A DNA stretch of 64,000 nt, from assembly GCA_008973525.1 (NCBI GenBank), contig WACJ01000403.1, positions 434,001 through 498,000 on the forward strand, given 5' to 3'. Positions 1 through 15,556 of the stretch are shown piece by piece. The notes under the pieces are model-generated. The model was not told the DNA's origin and searched no databases. It worked only from the letters and a program-made list of their open reading frames with translations. The position numbers and the translations under genes were made by a program. The DNA comes from Stenopsyche tienmushanensis. Lineage: Eukaryota; Arthropoda; Insecta; Trichoptera; Stenopsychidae. The number at the start of each line of letters is the position of its first letter. Position 1 is the stretch's first letter.

Positions 1-1490
1 TCACTTCAAGCAATATGTCTTATTTTTTTGCGTTTTGCCGATCATAGTCATTTTTTCTGAGTAACATTTGAACAAGTTCATGTGAAATGAAGAGGTTGTC
101 AATCGTATTTTTTTTGTACAAGTGGCACTTTTATTGTACAAAAACATTTATTCCGTTTGTATTCGATTTATCAATACATATAGATATTTTACTTCTAAAG
201 TGTAATTAATTTTGGATAGAATAAATCCAACAAGAGCAAAAGAAAGCAAATACAAGTTTAAATAATTTTCACTTGCTTTATCTAATCTCTTCTATTTGAT
301 ATTATATCTATGTACGCTAGATATTGATGTATCAAATTAATCGACATAAAATATAAGTTGCGTTCAGCACATTAATTTTATTTTTATGTGATAAAATGCA
401 TTTTATTTGCTTCCCCCCCTTATCAAATATGAAGCTTCCTTTGTCATTGCCAATTTTTATCGTTATCTATCGACGAACCCCTGTGCCAAAACGTATAGAT
501 ATCGCTCATTCGCCAACTCACCTCGCAATAGTGTAATTTCAGTATGTTCTCGGAAAATTCAAATATTGCAGTTTGTATCATAATGGCGTCCATAGGAAAT
601 AGGATCATAGCTGCTGCATGCATTTTCCTCGTTGTTCGAAGACTGACGACTACTGGAGAGGCTCGGAAGACTCCAGCCCTTTGCCAGATTAGAAGTCGTA
701 TAACTTCCCGCCGCACCGTAATGCAAAGCTCTTCTTGCGAAATGGGACATTGCAAACTGCCACCCCCTCGATTCCCCACACGACCCTCCCAGCGGGGACG
801 ATAAAGCTTACCGTTTTGCTCGGACGGGCGGGGGATTGGGGGTATTGTCACAGAGGCTGAAATGTATGACAAACGGTTGAACCATGCAATGCGATTGTAT
901 CTCGCACTACCTAGTCTAGGATGGAGATGCTCCAAAATATATAACATGGGACTGACTACTTTATTCCGAGCGAGTATGGCATATCATAGATTCCTGAATA
1001 TTATTTGTGTGCACTACCCTAGGTATTCAATTAAAATATTAAAACCGTTAACATTCGGTACTTCTGTAGGGACGACATGGAAACATTGCCAAAGATAACA
1101 ACGTTTGCAAATATGATATCGCGAATTGTATAATATTTTATAAACACCCCTTCTAGATTAAATCGCCAGGTGGGTTCGTATTAATGACGCATGAGCTTTT
1201 TAACGAATAACCATTTTTTTTATAAATTGTATAGATATTTATATAAAGATGTTCAAACTCTGCATCTTCAAATTTCTCGATCTGCTCGAAGCAAACGAGA
1301 TTTCAGACACTTTGATAAATCTTTTGTGTATCGCAGCTTTCATCGTTTCAATTATGCTGACAGCATTGCAAAACTTTAAAGCAAACGATTCGGAAGATAT
1401 ATTAGCGAAGACAATAACGCTAAAAAAAAATTCCAATCAACTTCATAGAATTATAACGACGATAAATGGAATGTTAATCTCGTGAGTAAA
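1..1490. other. Non-coding stretch upstream of scalloped exons, probably intron
   Basis: No recognisable exon, RNA gene or repeat. The sequence is AT-rich apart from a CpG-richer patch around 480-860 that holds overlapping open frames on both strands, none resembling a known protein. Because the first half of the TEA domain of scalloped is missing from the window, this stretch is probably inside a large scalloped intron, but that is inferred from the family's gene structure. Confidence 0.5.
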
Positions 1491-1497
1491 TTATTAA

Positions 1498-2029
1498 CCC
1501 TATCACACCGGAGAACATACACGCTATGCTCAAATGAAAATCCATTTTTCTGTCAGCTCCGCCGCAGCGTGTAACAAGCTTGATAATGAAAAAATAAATG
1601 AACCTTAACACTGTTGATATCACACAATATTCGTTCATTTCTACAGAATATTTCTTAATGTTTAATTTGCATGGTATCTGCTTTCTGTTGTTCAGCCTTT
1701 TTGTCTATTCATGTGTTGCGAAAATAAAAGGACAGGATTACCGTGCAAGTGTGCCAATTTACTTTTGAAGGAATAGATTTTGCAAAATAGGGGTGATACT
1801 TGCTTAATGACGCTACTCCAGAACAGTCAAGGGGATATAACAAAATTGATCAATGATAAGAATAATGCGAGTATCTTAATTATCAAAACAAACGCCTGCT
1901 TTCAAGACAACGCGAACGTAAATATGAATATTTATGAGTTTCTATAAAAAAAAATATATTGAGAATGTTGAGACGTGTACCTTTACGGCACGACTTTCCC
2001 ATCGATGCACGATTTCCGTTCTGATAGGG
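1498..2029. mobile_element. TTAA-flanked MITE, family A (piggyBac-like), 532 bp
   Basis: The element sits between two TTAA tetranucleotides (1494-1497 and 2030-2033). Its ends are inverted repeats: the left begins CCCTATCACACCGGA and the reverse complement of the right end begins CCCTATCAGAACGGA. TTAA duplication with ends starting in CC is the signature of piggyBac-type transposition. There is no transposase frame, so it is non-autonomous. A second copy in the opposite orientation lies at 9217-9777 within scalloped, and end fragments occur near 9840, 19240 and 31813. Confidence 0.8.
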
Positions 2030-2033
2030 TTAA

Positions 2034-5000
2034 CATCTATCTGAAAAATAGCCTGGATCTGAAAAAATAAACACCAAGGCTATTATTTAAATGAATGATA
2101 ATTTTGCTAACGTGTTCACGAGCTTATTTTTGAGACTGGACCCGTAACAATTGCATGCTAGCGTATGTCGAGCAAAGGAGCGAAGGGTCGCAGGTTGGTT
2201 TAATCCGCCCAGGGGGTGGTGTCGAGCGGCCGCATCGATGGAGAAGCAACAACTCGGCAAGTAGCCGCCGCTCCTCGACTTACTCTCATATTGGCGGCGG
2301 GCAAAGTTGGACCGGGAAGTTGGAAGTATTCGACGACTCCTGAAGTATCGGAGGTCCGGCCGAAGGTCTTAGTTGAGTCGCCGACCGCATACTCGGTGTT
2401 CATCTGATCGACTGAACCCTCGGATGTGCGCTAACTTTGATCGGAGACCATCGGCGGGAAGTTCACCGACACAATTACGTCGGCTCCGGACAGCCGGCTC
2501 TCGACCCAAATTACCCACCGCCGGAAAAGCGACGAACGTGACTCCGGAAAACTTTTATGTGTGAAAGCCTCACTTCTGCGCCCGGGTCAACTTTATAGGG
2601 ACCGGCGTATCGGGGATCATCCGCTAATAAATTCGATCCGGCCCTCTGAACCCGTCCGCTGTGCTGTTTTAATTTGTTTCGTCAATGTTGCATTTTATAT
2701 TTGACAATCTGAAATCGCCGTCCGCTTGTACTCTTTGTTTTTATTTTGAAATGGCGCTGTAAGGCATCACGAAAAGTGATACGCTACACGAGTGCACTGT
2801 ATCGCCTCTGCTGTGCGTGTAATATATATATAATCATGATATAAAGCAACCACTACACCAGTAGCAAGTCTATTTTATTATATATTACACAAACATAATT
2901 TCATATTTTAGCTGAAAATTTATTGTTTATCTATTGAGGGTGCTTGAATGTTAATAGCTATATTATTTATGCTACGGTACGGCTTAAAATTCATCTTGAG
3001 TTTCCCCTTTCTGTATTTCAAGCCAAGGATAGCTCTTGATGCAATGGGATTATTCCGGAATTTTGGGAAGTTTAAAAAAAAATCATTAGAAATAGATCTT
3101 ATATGTGAAAAGAGGGTTGGGATGTTGGCCTCTTTGTATAGTTGATCGTTTCTCATGAACCAGGGAGCGTTGAGCGCGATTCACTGTGTCTTTTTTTGTT
3201 GAATCGTCTATATTACTGGGCTTTTATCCATTCTTAGACACCGTGAAAGAAATGTTAAATATTTTTAAATGAAATTAATTTGTGGTTGAATATTTGAATT
3301 CGGACTATCCAACAACTTACTGTATTGCTGCTTTGGCACGCGATGCACTCGCTTGTGGCACGCAATCTGCTAATTTAAAATTGATTTTATTCGCCGTTTT
3401 AAATCAAGACGATCGAAGAACGTGTATGCTATTTGATACGAGAAAATAAATTTGAATCGAGAGCGCGCTGCAGAATATTTTTTCCGTCTGGTAAAAGCGA
3501 AAGTCGCACCCCCGTGCGAATATCATTCGCCCTCTGCAAAAAAATAGTCCTTTGAATAAGCAATTTGGCAGCGGTGCTGTGTGCGTCGTCGGCCCTTAAT
3601 ATGTTGTTTACAAAATTGATTGTCCCAAAGATATTGTCACGCTCGCAATTTCGAAGACGAATGTTTCGCCGTGCGAGTGTCCGGCGGGTCGGGGCCGGGG
3701 CCGGGGCGGGCAGGACCCTCGGGGGGCCGCTCGGGGGTTTCTCGGGGGCGGCTCGCAACCCCCGGCCTCCCGCTGGGCGGTGGGAGGGCCGAAACTATGC
3801 GAAGAATGCGCAATTAGTGAGCGAACGCGCGCGTACCCGGCGAAACGTACAAGAAAATATAAAGAAGGGCGGGCGAACCTCTCCGGCGCTCTGCGGCAAG
3901 CGCCCGTTATAGATGGCCACCCCCGGCAGGCCTAAGGGCGGAACACGATATTTTCTTCAAATTATTTATTAAATATAAATTTACATTCACCTGGTGAGCG
4001 AGGGCACGTGTCCGCCCGCCCTCCTCCGCCACTTCAGAAACGTAATATGACAATGTCGACCTTTTTAATTATTCAAATAGCTGTTGCATTGCGATCTCAA
4101 CAGATTTATGCTACGGCGAATGCTTACATATTTTAAAAATAAAATAATATATTTGGCTATTAATTGTATGTTAAATAATGTATTTTATAAATCTTGATGT
4201 TTACAAAAATCTCTTTCCAAATGACTCCAAACAATCATTCGAACACAACATGTGAGTGCATACTCATCAAAGGGATAAGCTTGAATACTATAATTGAATA
4301 TTATGGCAGTAAATTGAGGGCAGATCATATGGCAAGACGGATGGATAAATCGGCTTTAAATTCAAAATGAGCCCCATTATGCTCATAATAATCTCGCAAC
4401 GCAATAAAACTTAACTGAGAGATGTTGCTCGAACAGGTTTTACAAATTATATTTCAACCCATCGAACAGATGTGACCCGATGACCTTTTCGCAGAACAGG
4501 GATACGTTCGCCGAAGCGCTCCCGCATTCGATATCCAGATTTTAATAACGGAAAATGTCCCGAGTGCGACCCTGGACGTCCCCCCGTCCGGAGACTCCAA
4601 ATATTCAGCGGCCGCTGCTGTTTCAACCTTCCCATACGGCTTTATCCGTAGTAAATACGTCACCAGTTTTGTTCGGGAAGTAACTTTAAAGATAACAATG
4701 CCCTGACAATATCATGCTCTTAATCATACCTATTCACTCGAAGAATTTTCCAACCCCTCTCGCGTAGGCGCGCTTTTGATACGACCGATTTGCTCTCTGT
4801 TTTCGTCTCTATTTATTTTAAAGGCCAATAAAGTGATCCTTTCAAACTTTCTCCTCGGAGCGCGCTAATGTTGCTATAAACATCCAGCAAGTATATAGAA
4901 ACTTTTATATTTGCGCAAACTTGAAAGAAAGCTCAAATTTCAAACGCGCTCCCCGAACGAAGGGATGTTTTGATTCTGAGGTGAATATTAATAACACCCC

Positions 5001-5460
5001 GGGAGATGTATGTAACCAAATCTCGCCGAGCGCGCTTTCCCATATGCGATTAATGGAAGATGGAAAACTTGATCGGTGAGGAATTTGATCCGGAACAAAA
5101 TGCATTTGAAGTTTTTATTTCATGCATAATTTGATTGGAATGAGAATATATTAATATACAAAATAATCTTATTTCGTTCAAGAACATTTATCTATAATTA
5201 AGGGACAGCGAGTGATCACAAGAAAACAAGTATATGTCGCGGTCATAAATTGTATCCCAATGACTGTTAAAATGTAAATTCAGCTACTCAATAAGGGCTA
5301 TGGACATCTTGAGTCATGTTGATTTAATAGTAGTTTGTAGTTGGTGTTAGAAACTAATTTTAATAATAAAAGATAAGTAAATAATGACGATTTGAGATGG
5401 CTATAAAATCATGCTTAATTTGAAATATAATCAATCCCCACAAACTGTTCAATATGTATA
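2034..5460. other. Probable scalloped intron with two GC-rich islands
   Basis: No exon recognised. Two patches stand out from the AT-rich background: about 2155-2660 and about 3640-4030. Both are rich in CpG, unlike the flanks, and could be an alternative promoter or enhancer. Between and after them the sequence is AT-rich with nothing identifiable. A 16-base match to the inverse of 57566-57585 occurs near 2846 (AAAGCAACCACTACA), too short to interpret. Confidence 0.35.
3640..4030. promoter_or_regulatory. CpG-rich island with G-quadruplex motif in scalloped 5' region
   Basis: A strongly GC- and CpG-rich block in otherwise AT-rich DNA. Positions 3686-3710 contain five G runs (3, 4, 4, 4 and 3 bases) spaced by one or two bases, a canonical G-quadruplex pattern built on GGGGCC units. 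Open frames on both strands here look like by-products of GC content. An internal promoter or regulatory island is plausible because it lies upstream of the scalloped exons; no TATA or initiator can be assigned. Confidence 0.3.
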
Positions 5461-5468
5461 TTGGAAGC

Positions 5469-5755
5469 CAGAGCCGTAACGATTGTATGAAGCACCCTTA
5501 GCAAGTATCTTATCAGATCATAGAAAATGCCGCAGAAAGCCCTAAAAAAAAGGACGGAGTGGCCACAATGTCTACGTGTCCAACCGGTCCACTTTTCGGA
5601 TCGCCGACATGACGAATGAGCCCTTCGCGATCGGACGCCTCACCTAGACATATCTACAGAAAAATTACGAACTCTCATTTCAAAACGAAGTTATGTGTTC
5701 TGCGTTTTGCGTCCGTGGCGAATGCCTTCTTTGTCACCCTCTTGTTACGGCCCTG
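5469..5755 (+). mobile_element. hAT-type MITE, 287 bp, with 8-bp target duplication
   Basis: Ends are inverted: CAGAGCCGTAAC at the left and the reverse complement CAGGGCCGTAAC at the right (11 of 12). The flanks are the 8-bp direct duplication TTGGAAGC (5461-5468 and 5756-5763), the hallmark of hAT transposition. No transposase frame. It is the shortest copy of a family with longer members at 18464-19037 and 32251-33015 and reverse-oriented partial members near 54963 and 59432; this copy lacks the mariner-derived middle of the longer ones. Confidence 0.9.
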
Positions 5756-6396
5756 TTGGAAGCTAGGGGATTAAATTATGTGAAATTCGAATATCAATTT
5801 GAAAATTGATATGACCCAAGCACAAATTGGATACAATGCCACAGAAATAGATACGAGCATGCTAATTTGGATAGGGATAAGCGTAAATTCGTGCCCTTTC
5901 GGCCGATTTTAGGGCAGTCCGGGTTGAAATCTGTTTTTTCGCCGGGCACATCAATCGGCTGAAGATTTTATTCGAAGTTATTGTTTCCGCAGGGGTGAAG
6001 TAGTGGCTAAAATCTGCGCGGTTGAGTGGTGACCGACTCGGCTCTACCCGCGGTTGAAATAATGACTCAAGTTTGTAATACGCCACTCCCCGATGAAAAG
6101 TTTGAACTTTTCGTTTATGTTATACTTGAAACTTTCCAAGTTATATGGAGTCTGCTTCATGTTTGTCTAACTTCGAGATTAAAATTTAGAGAGAAGCAAA
6201 ATTAATTAGAATACGCCACTTGTGCCACTCGCCGGGAGATACCTACCGTCTATCATTTAGATTTATGTTCCAATGCCGTGTAAAAATTGTATGTTCCCCG
6301 TTTAAAAACGACAAAATGAAAATAACAAAAACAATACAATTTTTTATTTCATAATTTTAATACTCGTTATTTATTAAGAAAAGCGCTCATTTTTAA

Positions 6397-6805
6397 CCTG
6401 TATGGTAGGATGATCGCGTATTTGCGAGCGAATTCCAGTGATTCAGAAAGAGCACTCTTATACGTTGAGCTCGGAGAGAGTCATGCAGTTCGGTAACTGT
6501 GCATGGGAGACAGAGACGGAGAGAGTATCTTGCGTACATCGTACGATTGTATAGATCGTTAACCCAAATGTATTGACTAATATTGATGTGTGACTGATAT
6601 AATGAATCGATTTTAGATGTATTGTTTATGCGTCAGTGTTTATTTATTTAACTCGTTCGTCGCTGCATCCACCAGATATGCGCGTCTCCGAAGAAATCCG
6701 AGTCTCCCACAACGTCTCAGTCTCTCTTCGAGCTCAACGTACAAGAGTGTTCTTTCTGAATCACAGGGATTTGCTCGCAAATACGCGACCATCCTACCAT
6801 ACAGG
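6397..6805. mobile_element. TTAA-flanked MITE with ~84-bp inverted ends, family C
   Basis: TTAA at 6393-6396 and 6806-6809 flank a 409-bp element. The first about 84 bp match the reverse complement of the last about 84 bp with fewer than ten differences; both begin CCTGTATGGTAGGATG. Its centre (around 6510-6600) is also present at 19066-19200, and a decayed inverted copy is at 33030-33130. The long arms would fold into a stable hairpin if transcribed. Non-autonomous; piggyBac-like by its TTAA site and CC termini. Confidence 0.85.
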
Positions 6806-7593
6806 TTAATAATCAAGCTCTTATCACCCTGAGTCCATATTTACAATCTTACTCTCGTTGTGATTTCTGCCTCGTATAACAAGATTTCTTAAACTCTTGT
6901 TCGATTGTTCCGCAAACCGGATAATCCGCACCTTAATAATCGAGAATACACTGTATATCAATATAGATAGTATATAGAGATTCAATGTAGTAACGTTATA
7001 AAAATTCCCAACACCCAGTGTAGTAAATACACCATAGTAAAAGGAAAGCTTAAAACCAAAATAATATATATTGAAATCAAAATTAATTCTATTATATTCA
7101 GATGCATACCAATTATTGTATGTTACATAAATTCATTCAATCTACATGAAAATTAATAATATACAACGTTACATAATACTTACTAATTTGATCCAATGAT
7201 GTGTATAACGCCATATGTGATTCGGTATTTTGGACGGAAGTAATTTTCCGGCTACCGTGGACTATGTATTTGATACTCGGCGGACTGAATTAATTTTCTA
7301 CACTATGGCTTATTTAATGAGATAATATTTAAAAATACACATGTCGTTTATAGATTATCCATGTAAGACAATGTAATCAGCAAACATTGTTTTTAAAATG
7401 TGACTCATGCCATTGTTTTGCTGTAAGAAAAAGTATTTCAATATCAAATTATCTAATCGTATATGATTTGTCTACATAACCAAATGATTATATTTATATA
7501 CGATAACTAAACTGAAATAATCGATTCTTCGCTTGATATTCATTGAATGAAAATATGGAATTATGAATTGAATATGACGTTTTGTTGTTACAG

Positions 7594-10465
<2,872 letters not shown>

Positions 10466-12760
10466 GAGGCCGCCCTATACAAAGAAATACTCTATTCAAG
10501 GAAGCTTCTATCAAAAAACACACAGTGCCTCTAGCATTATGTTACGTTAACATTTATTAGTTGACTAGCTTAGACTAGGACTGACTTGTTGGTACTATAT
10601 AATTTTCTCAAAAAAGACTACCTATCCCAAACTTTTATATTGTACTTATATATACAACTGCCTGAAATTCTAGATATATTTTTTTCTATAAAAGTGTAGA
10701 AATTTTATTCTTCTTCAAATGGAATAAAAAAACATTGAGATGATTAATTTTTCAATTATGAAAATCTAGATATTGGTTGTTAGATTTATTAAAATTTTTG
10801 ACGTAGACATTTTTTTATCAAAGCAGACAATAATCCCTGTAAATAAAATTGACTGATATCGAAACCTGATATAATATAATGAAGAAAACTAATATTTCTG
10901 TAAATTTTCGGGAATAAATGTACAAGTATCTGTAAAATCATCATTATTTATTATCTGGTATACCTAAGCTAAAATTTACGAACCCTGATCTAAATTAAAT
11001 TTATCAGATTTTTGTAAACAAAAATTATTTTTATGAACGTGAAACTTTACCCCGTAGGAAATTATTGTCGATATTTGTTTTTATTAATTTTTTATTTTAC
11101 TCCAGTAATTTGTGACTTATATTCTACACCAGATTAAAAACATAGTTTAAGAAATACAATAATATTTTTAGTATTTTTTTAGTTTTTATTTATATATTTT
11201 AATAAGTATATTTTTAGTATAATTATATTTGCTCACACTTTCGGGACGTTTCTCCTCCTCTCGGGCAATTTAAATTATACGGTAGAAATTCGAATTTCAG
11301 GCAGAATTCTATTGGGATACTTGTGCCGGAATTAGATCGATAATAATAAATAGTTTATACGGATAAATTTTATGCCACAATTGTAAATACAAATATATCA
11401 GATAGTTGCAAAATTATATTTTAAAAAGTTGGTTTAAATTATACGCGATTTTAAACGATGAAGATTTACGTTCAAAAGTATATTTGTATTTAATTTTTGC
11501 ATTGCCAATCAATTGTTTCAAATGTCGCCGCCGAATGACAGAACGTTTGTCGTTTTTATGTGATGATATATAAAATTTATATTATAGAATATATCTGGTT
11601 AACGAAATAGAAGAATATTATTTTAAGATTTTGATTTAGACGTACAGTATTGTGGGAACACTGATCGTCAATAAATTTAGTGTTCTTACCAAGTGGAGCT
11701 TACACGTAATAGGCAGCATTTGACATTCGTCTAACACTTGTATCTCCAGTACAAAAGTTCTATTAATATTATATTTTGTTAAGTGAAGTGGCAATGTTTT
11801 GATCTCTTTTTTAGTCAAATATTTTTAGGTTTCCTTAAAATATTTTGATTGTGTTTTTTTTTCATTAATGTTTGCAGTGGTAGCTTATCGTTTCAATATT
11901 TTATATGTACGAGTAGTTATAGGGAATAAATGAAATTATTTTTATTTGAATTAAAATAAAATAAAAACATTTTTGATAACGAAAAAAAAGTAAAGGTTAT
12001 AAAAAATTTTAACAAAATTTAATTTTTCTTTTATGAAAATACACTGGTTCACTGTAATAATTGTCATTTTTAAAGTAATGAAAATAGAAAATTCAGTATA
12101 TTTTGTCTTCTGTGAAGATTTTATAATAAGATTTCTGGTGACTGTCTATTATCTTGAATTTTTCATTTACGATGCAATTCATCCTTGCCAAAATGCATTC
12201 TATGATTTTTCGTTAAGACGAGCGTTCTACCTATCAAAAAACAGATTTCATTATTCATGACTGGTGATATTTATTTCTCATTACTGATGATTATATGGTT
12301 GAATGATATTCGGAAAATATAAATTGCATCCCTTCGGTATTTCAGCGTTTTAATGACTACCCTTATTTTATTAATATTTATTGATGTGTAATTTTTTTAC
12401 ATTGAAATTTCTGATATTTATTTTAATGCGCATTATATTATTTACGCACAATAACTTTACTTTTTTAATCGAAAAATACTCGAATAACGACTGGTATTAA
12501 TTTTATTACGCAGTCCAAATTGCAAATTTGTCGATCCAATAAATTTGTTATAATACTTGATTGATTGTGATTTTGTATCTTCTTATAGAGAGCTCTATAT
12601 ATAAAAATTTTCTATGAATCAATGATTGTTCACAGTCGTGTTGAAATTGATTTTTTTTTATAAATTTTTTTTGTTGATTTTCTACAGAATATATATACGT
12701 AATTGTGTATATTCTCTTTCACCAGTGTCAATAAAGAAATATTTTGTAAATATTTATTTT
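10466..12760 (+). other. scalloped 3' untranslated region and downstream AT-rich DNA
   Basis: Very AT-rich sequence following the scalloped stop codon. Several AATAAA hexamers occur (for example near 10914, 11926 and 12729), so the true cleavage site cannot be fixed. A 75-codon open frame at 12033-12260 has no recognisable similarity and I treat it as chance. No other gene seen. Confidence 0.5.
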
Positions 12761-13786
12761 TACTATGGCTGCTTTCTTGATTGAATAGACGGTCTATCAT
12801 TAATATATTTCATATCGAGAAACTGCCATATCAGATGAAATATTATTATTTTCATTTAAAAAAAATATGTACAGTATTTGAGATCATATATGTTTAAAAT
12901 TTGTATGAAAATTGAAATTATAATTGATATTATTATAAAATAACATTGTTTTTATTTTTCTAACACAAATGAAACGTATTTACTAAAACTATTCTATTTT
13001 TTTTAACCACATATACTTATTCTAAAACAAAAATATCAATTTAATGCCATTATAATAAAATTATTATCATCGCGCCCATATAAAATTTCTGCCGATTTAT
13101 TCAATATTTTTTCTATTACGCCACATAGATGGCATTGATATTTTCCTACGAACGTAATGAAGCTTTTTAAGCTTCACGCGATCAAATAATAGATATTTAT
13201 TTAAAATTCCCATTTAATAGATCATAAATAATAAATATAATACATGCATTTATTTGATTCGATTATGAATTGCGCTGTTATAAAATCGTACGATTTTACT
13301 TTCGTTTTAGAGCTCGAAATTATGATGAATAATTCAAACGCGCTCAAAATCGCCCGCCCATCCAAACTTATTCCACCGACATCCAATTACAATAATTTCG
13401 CTTCTCGACGAGCATATCTGGCGATTCACCTCTGTTATTGCGTAACCGATCGGTACCGGCCGTATGTAAATCGATCATAATGCAGAAATGTCATAAAGAA
13501 AGTATCTAATTAGATTTCCAAATTGAGTGTTTCTAAAATTTTTCTTAACCATTCACTATGCATACGAGCCGTGTGACTTACTTTCGATTAATTAAGCTAA
13601 TTCCGCCGTTTAATCCGCGAATATCCAACGAATTAGCCGACGTTTAAATGGTAATTAATCCAGCCGTCTGGAAATGTACACAGTCTACTGAAAACAATAT
13701 TTTCAATGGATATTAAATAAATTTGCTTTGGTTTTTATTTAACATGTTTTTATTAAAATATTTAACTAGATTTATATTTTAATATT
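12761..13786. other. Intergenic; homeodomain-site-rich patch near 13550-13670
   Basis: No gene recognised. The patch 13280-13670 is less AT-rich than its flanks and contains several TAATTA/TTAATTA-type cores within about 120 bp (13587-13665), a composition often seen in non-coding conserved enhancers. It lies about 3 kb downstream of scalloped. A regulatory role is only a guess. Confidence 0.25.
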
Positions 13787-14452
13787 GTTCGGATCCGAGA
13801 GGCTCTAGGAACGGAGCAGGAACAAGAAGAACACCAAGAAGACGGCCTCGAGGAGATGCATTTGATGATCTTTACTTTGCAACGAAAAACAACATTGTCT
13901 TCCGTTGACTTCTATATCGTTTTGTAATCGCCGAACTGAGAGGGGCAACCTGAAAAAATGGCGAAACCACTCAGTTTCGAATTCGCTCGGGTAAGTTGTA
14001 CGGTGACGGGGAGACACCCTCAGTTGGTGTAGGAGCGAATCCGAGATGCACTTAAGCGTCTCGTATGTCTTCACCCTACCCCGGCAACGCCCTAGCGAGG
14101 AAAGGAGGGACTGGACTCCTTGTACTCCAGAAAGCCCTTTCCAGTAGAGTCAAAAAGGTCGCCTAGAGTAGTTTTCCACCATCTCCCTATGAAAACTACT
14201 CAGTCTTTACAAACCCCCCAAACTCCTTATCGAGACGTTCGCGAAAGTGTTCGTCAATACGTTCACTCAGGATACCCGTTGGGTGAGCGTTCAAAATAAA
14301 ACTCGGTGGTAATGCTACCTTCAATATCGAGCGAATGAGGAGGTGAATGTATGATACAGACGAAATGGATGTAACCCCTTTCCTATGAATGGATATTGAA
14401 GAGGCCCATAGTTCTGTAGTGGACTGTTAGTGGCTGCGCTATGATGATGATG
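13787..14452 (+). mobile_element. 5'-truncated RTE-like non-LTR retrotransposon tail
   Basis: The block is clearly more GC-rich than its surroundings and ends in a short ATG-ATG-ATG tandem tail (about 14440-14452) preceded by GTAGTGGACTGTTAGTGGC, a form typical of RTE-clade 3' ends. It is bracketed by a 13-bp direct duplication, ATATTTTAATATT, at 13774-13786 and 14453-14465, as expected for target-primed reverse transcription. I see no reverse transcriptase motif in the 666 bp, consistent with 5' truncation, or a non-autonomous derivative. Confidence 0.7.
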
Positions 14453-15485
14453 ATATTTTAATATTATCTGTTATAAATTGGGGTTTTTTTGGTAGCACCT
14501 TTTGACAGCATAAATGTGCATTAAATACTAAAGAACAGCAGTCGTTCAAAGTACATCAGTCATAAAATCTGCATACGCAGATACTGCCAAAAGTTTTAAT
14601 GCAGATTTCTATAAATTATGCAAGATAACGCCAAACTGAATTTTAAATGCAGGCCAAATGAGGTTATATTTTATGAAATGAGGTTTTTAATCCAATACAG
14701 CATTTGACCCAACTATAAATCAACAAGAATTATAAACGATTTTCATGAATAGATATTTGATTAAAATTCTACAGGATATAGTATTTTAGCATGTGGAAAT
14801 GTATCACATTGGCAGGGCAAAAATTTCGTTTTTTTAAATAAAAAGCCTATTTAAAAAATATTTATTACCGAGGCAGTTATTAATTATATATTCTTCCTCG
14901 ATAGCTACGACTTTCTTCCATCTTTCTGATAATTTTTATATCCTATTTGCATAAAAATCTTTAGTTTTGGAGTTGGTAAATATAATTTTTTTGGTCACAT
15001 TCGTTATATTATTTTTTTGATAAAATTTATAACAAGATATTTTATCAATCAATAGTAAAATAAATACATTTTAGCAACTGTCCATTGAAAACGATGATGA
15101 AAACGACATTTTCATTCGGTATCCCTAATATTATTCGTCTGACAAATGTCGGGTTAAATCCAATAAATAGGTCTCTAAAAGTATTATATTCGACCACATA
15201 TTTAGCATATTTCCTCGACTTCTGTGGATGTTCATTATAAACAAGAAAATCTCCATTTGTGTCAATAATTGTTTATTTCCGTTTCTGACACAAATTTCTT
15301 ATCGTGTCTGATTTTTAATGAAGCTATTAAATTTGCATTAAATTGAAAGATCGATGCATCAATTAAAGTCCAAAGCTCATTCGGAGAATTGCTGTGCTAT
15401 GGTCACCCTATTTATCATACGTTATAGTCAACTGTTATTATATTAATTATTCATAATATTTTATCTGTATCTGATGACAATTTAA

Positions 15486-15556
15486 CCTTTTAACTGCCAA
15501 CGACTCACCGGCGCGTCGCATTTGTACGCGCTGATGAGTCATTGGCAGTTAAAAGG
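15486..15556. mobile_element. 71-bp palindromic TTAA element (minimal MITE)
   Basis: TTAA at 15482-15485 and 15557-15560 bracket a 71-bp palindrome: two 31-bp arms with three mismatches, all transitions, around a 9-base loop (CGCATTTGT). The arms begin CCTTTTAACTGCCAA. It is nearly all terminal repeat and is one of the smallest elements I would accept. Related right ends occur at 35296-35330 and 56326-56344. Confidence 0.8.

Noticed and set aside
444..947. 167-codon minus-strand open frame, overlapping an 86-codon plus-strand frame at 544-804
   Set aside because: CpG-richer patch makes long frames on both strands; no domain, no splice context, and the composition does not look like a real protein.
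2846..2862. 16-base match to the inverse of 57566-57585
   Set aside because: Too short and isolated; could be chance in 64 kb of biased sequence.
3429..3912. Long open frames on both strands over the GC island
   Set aside because: Products are Arg/Pro/Gly/Ala-rich translations of GC repeats; explained by composition.
12033..12260. 75-codon open frame in the scalloped 3' region
   Set aside because: Hydrophobic, AT-driven composition; expected by chance at this base content.
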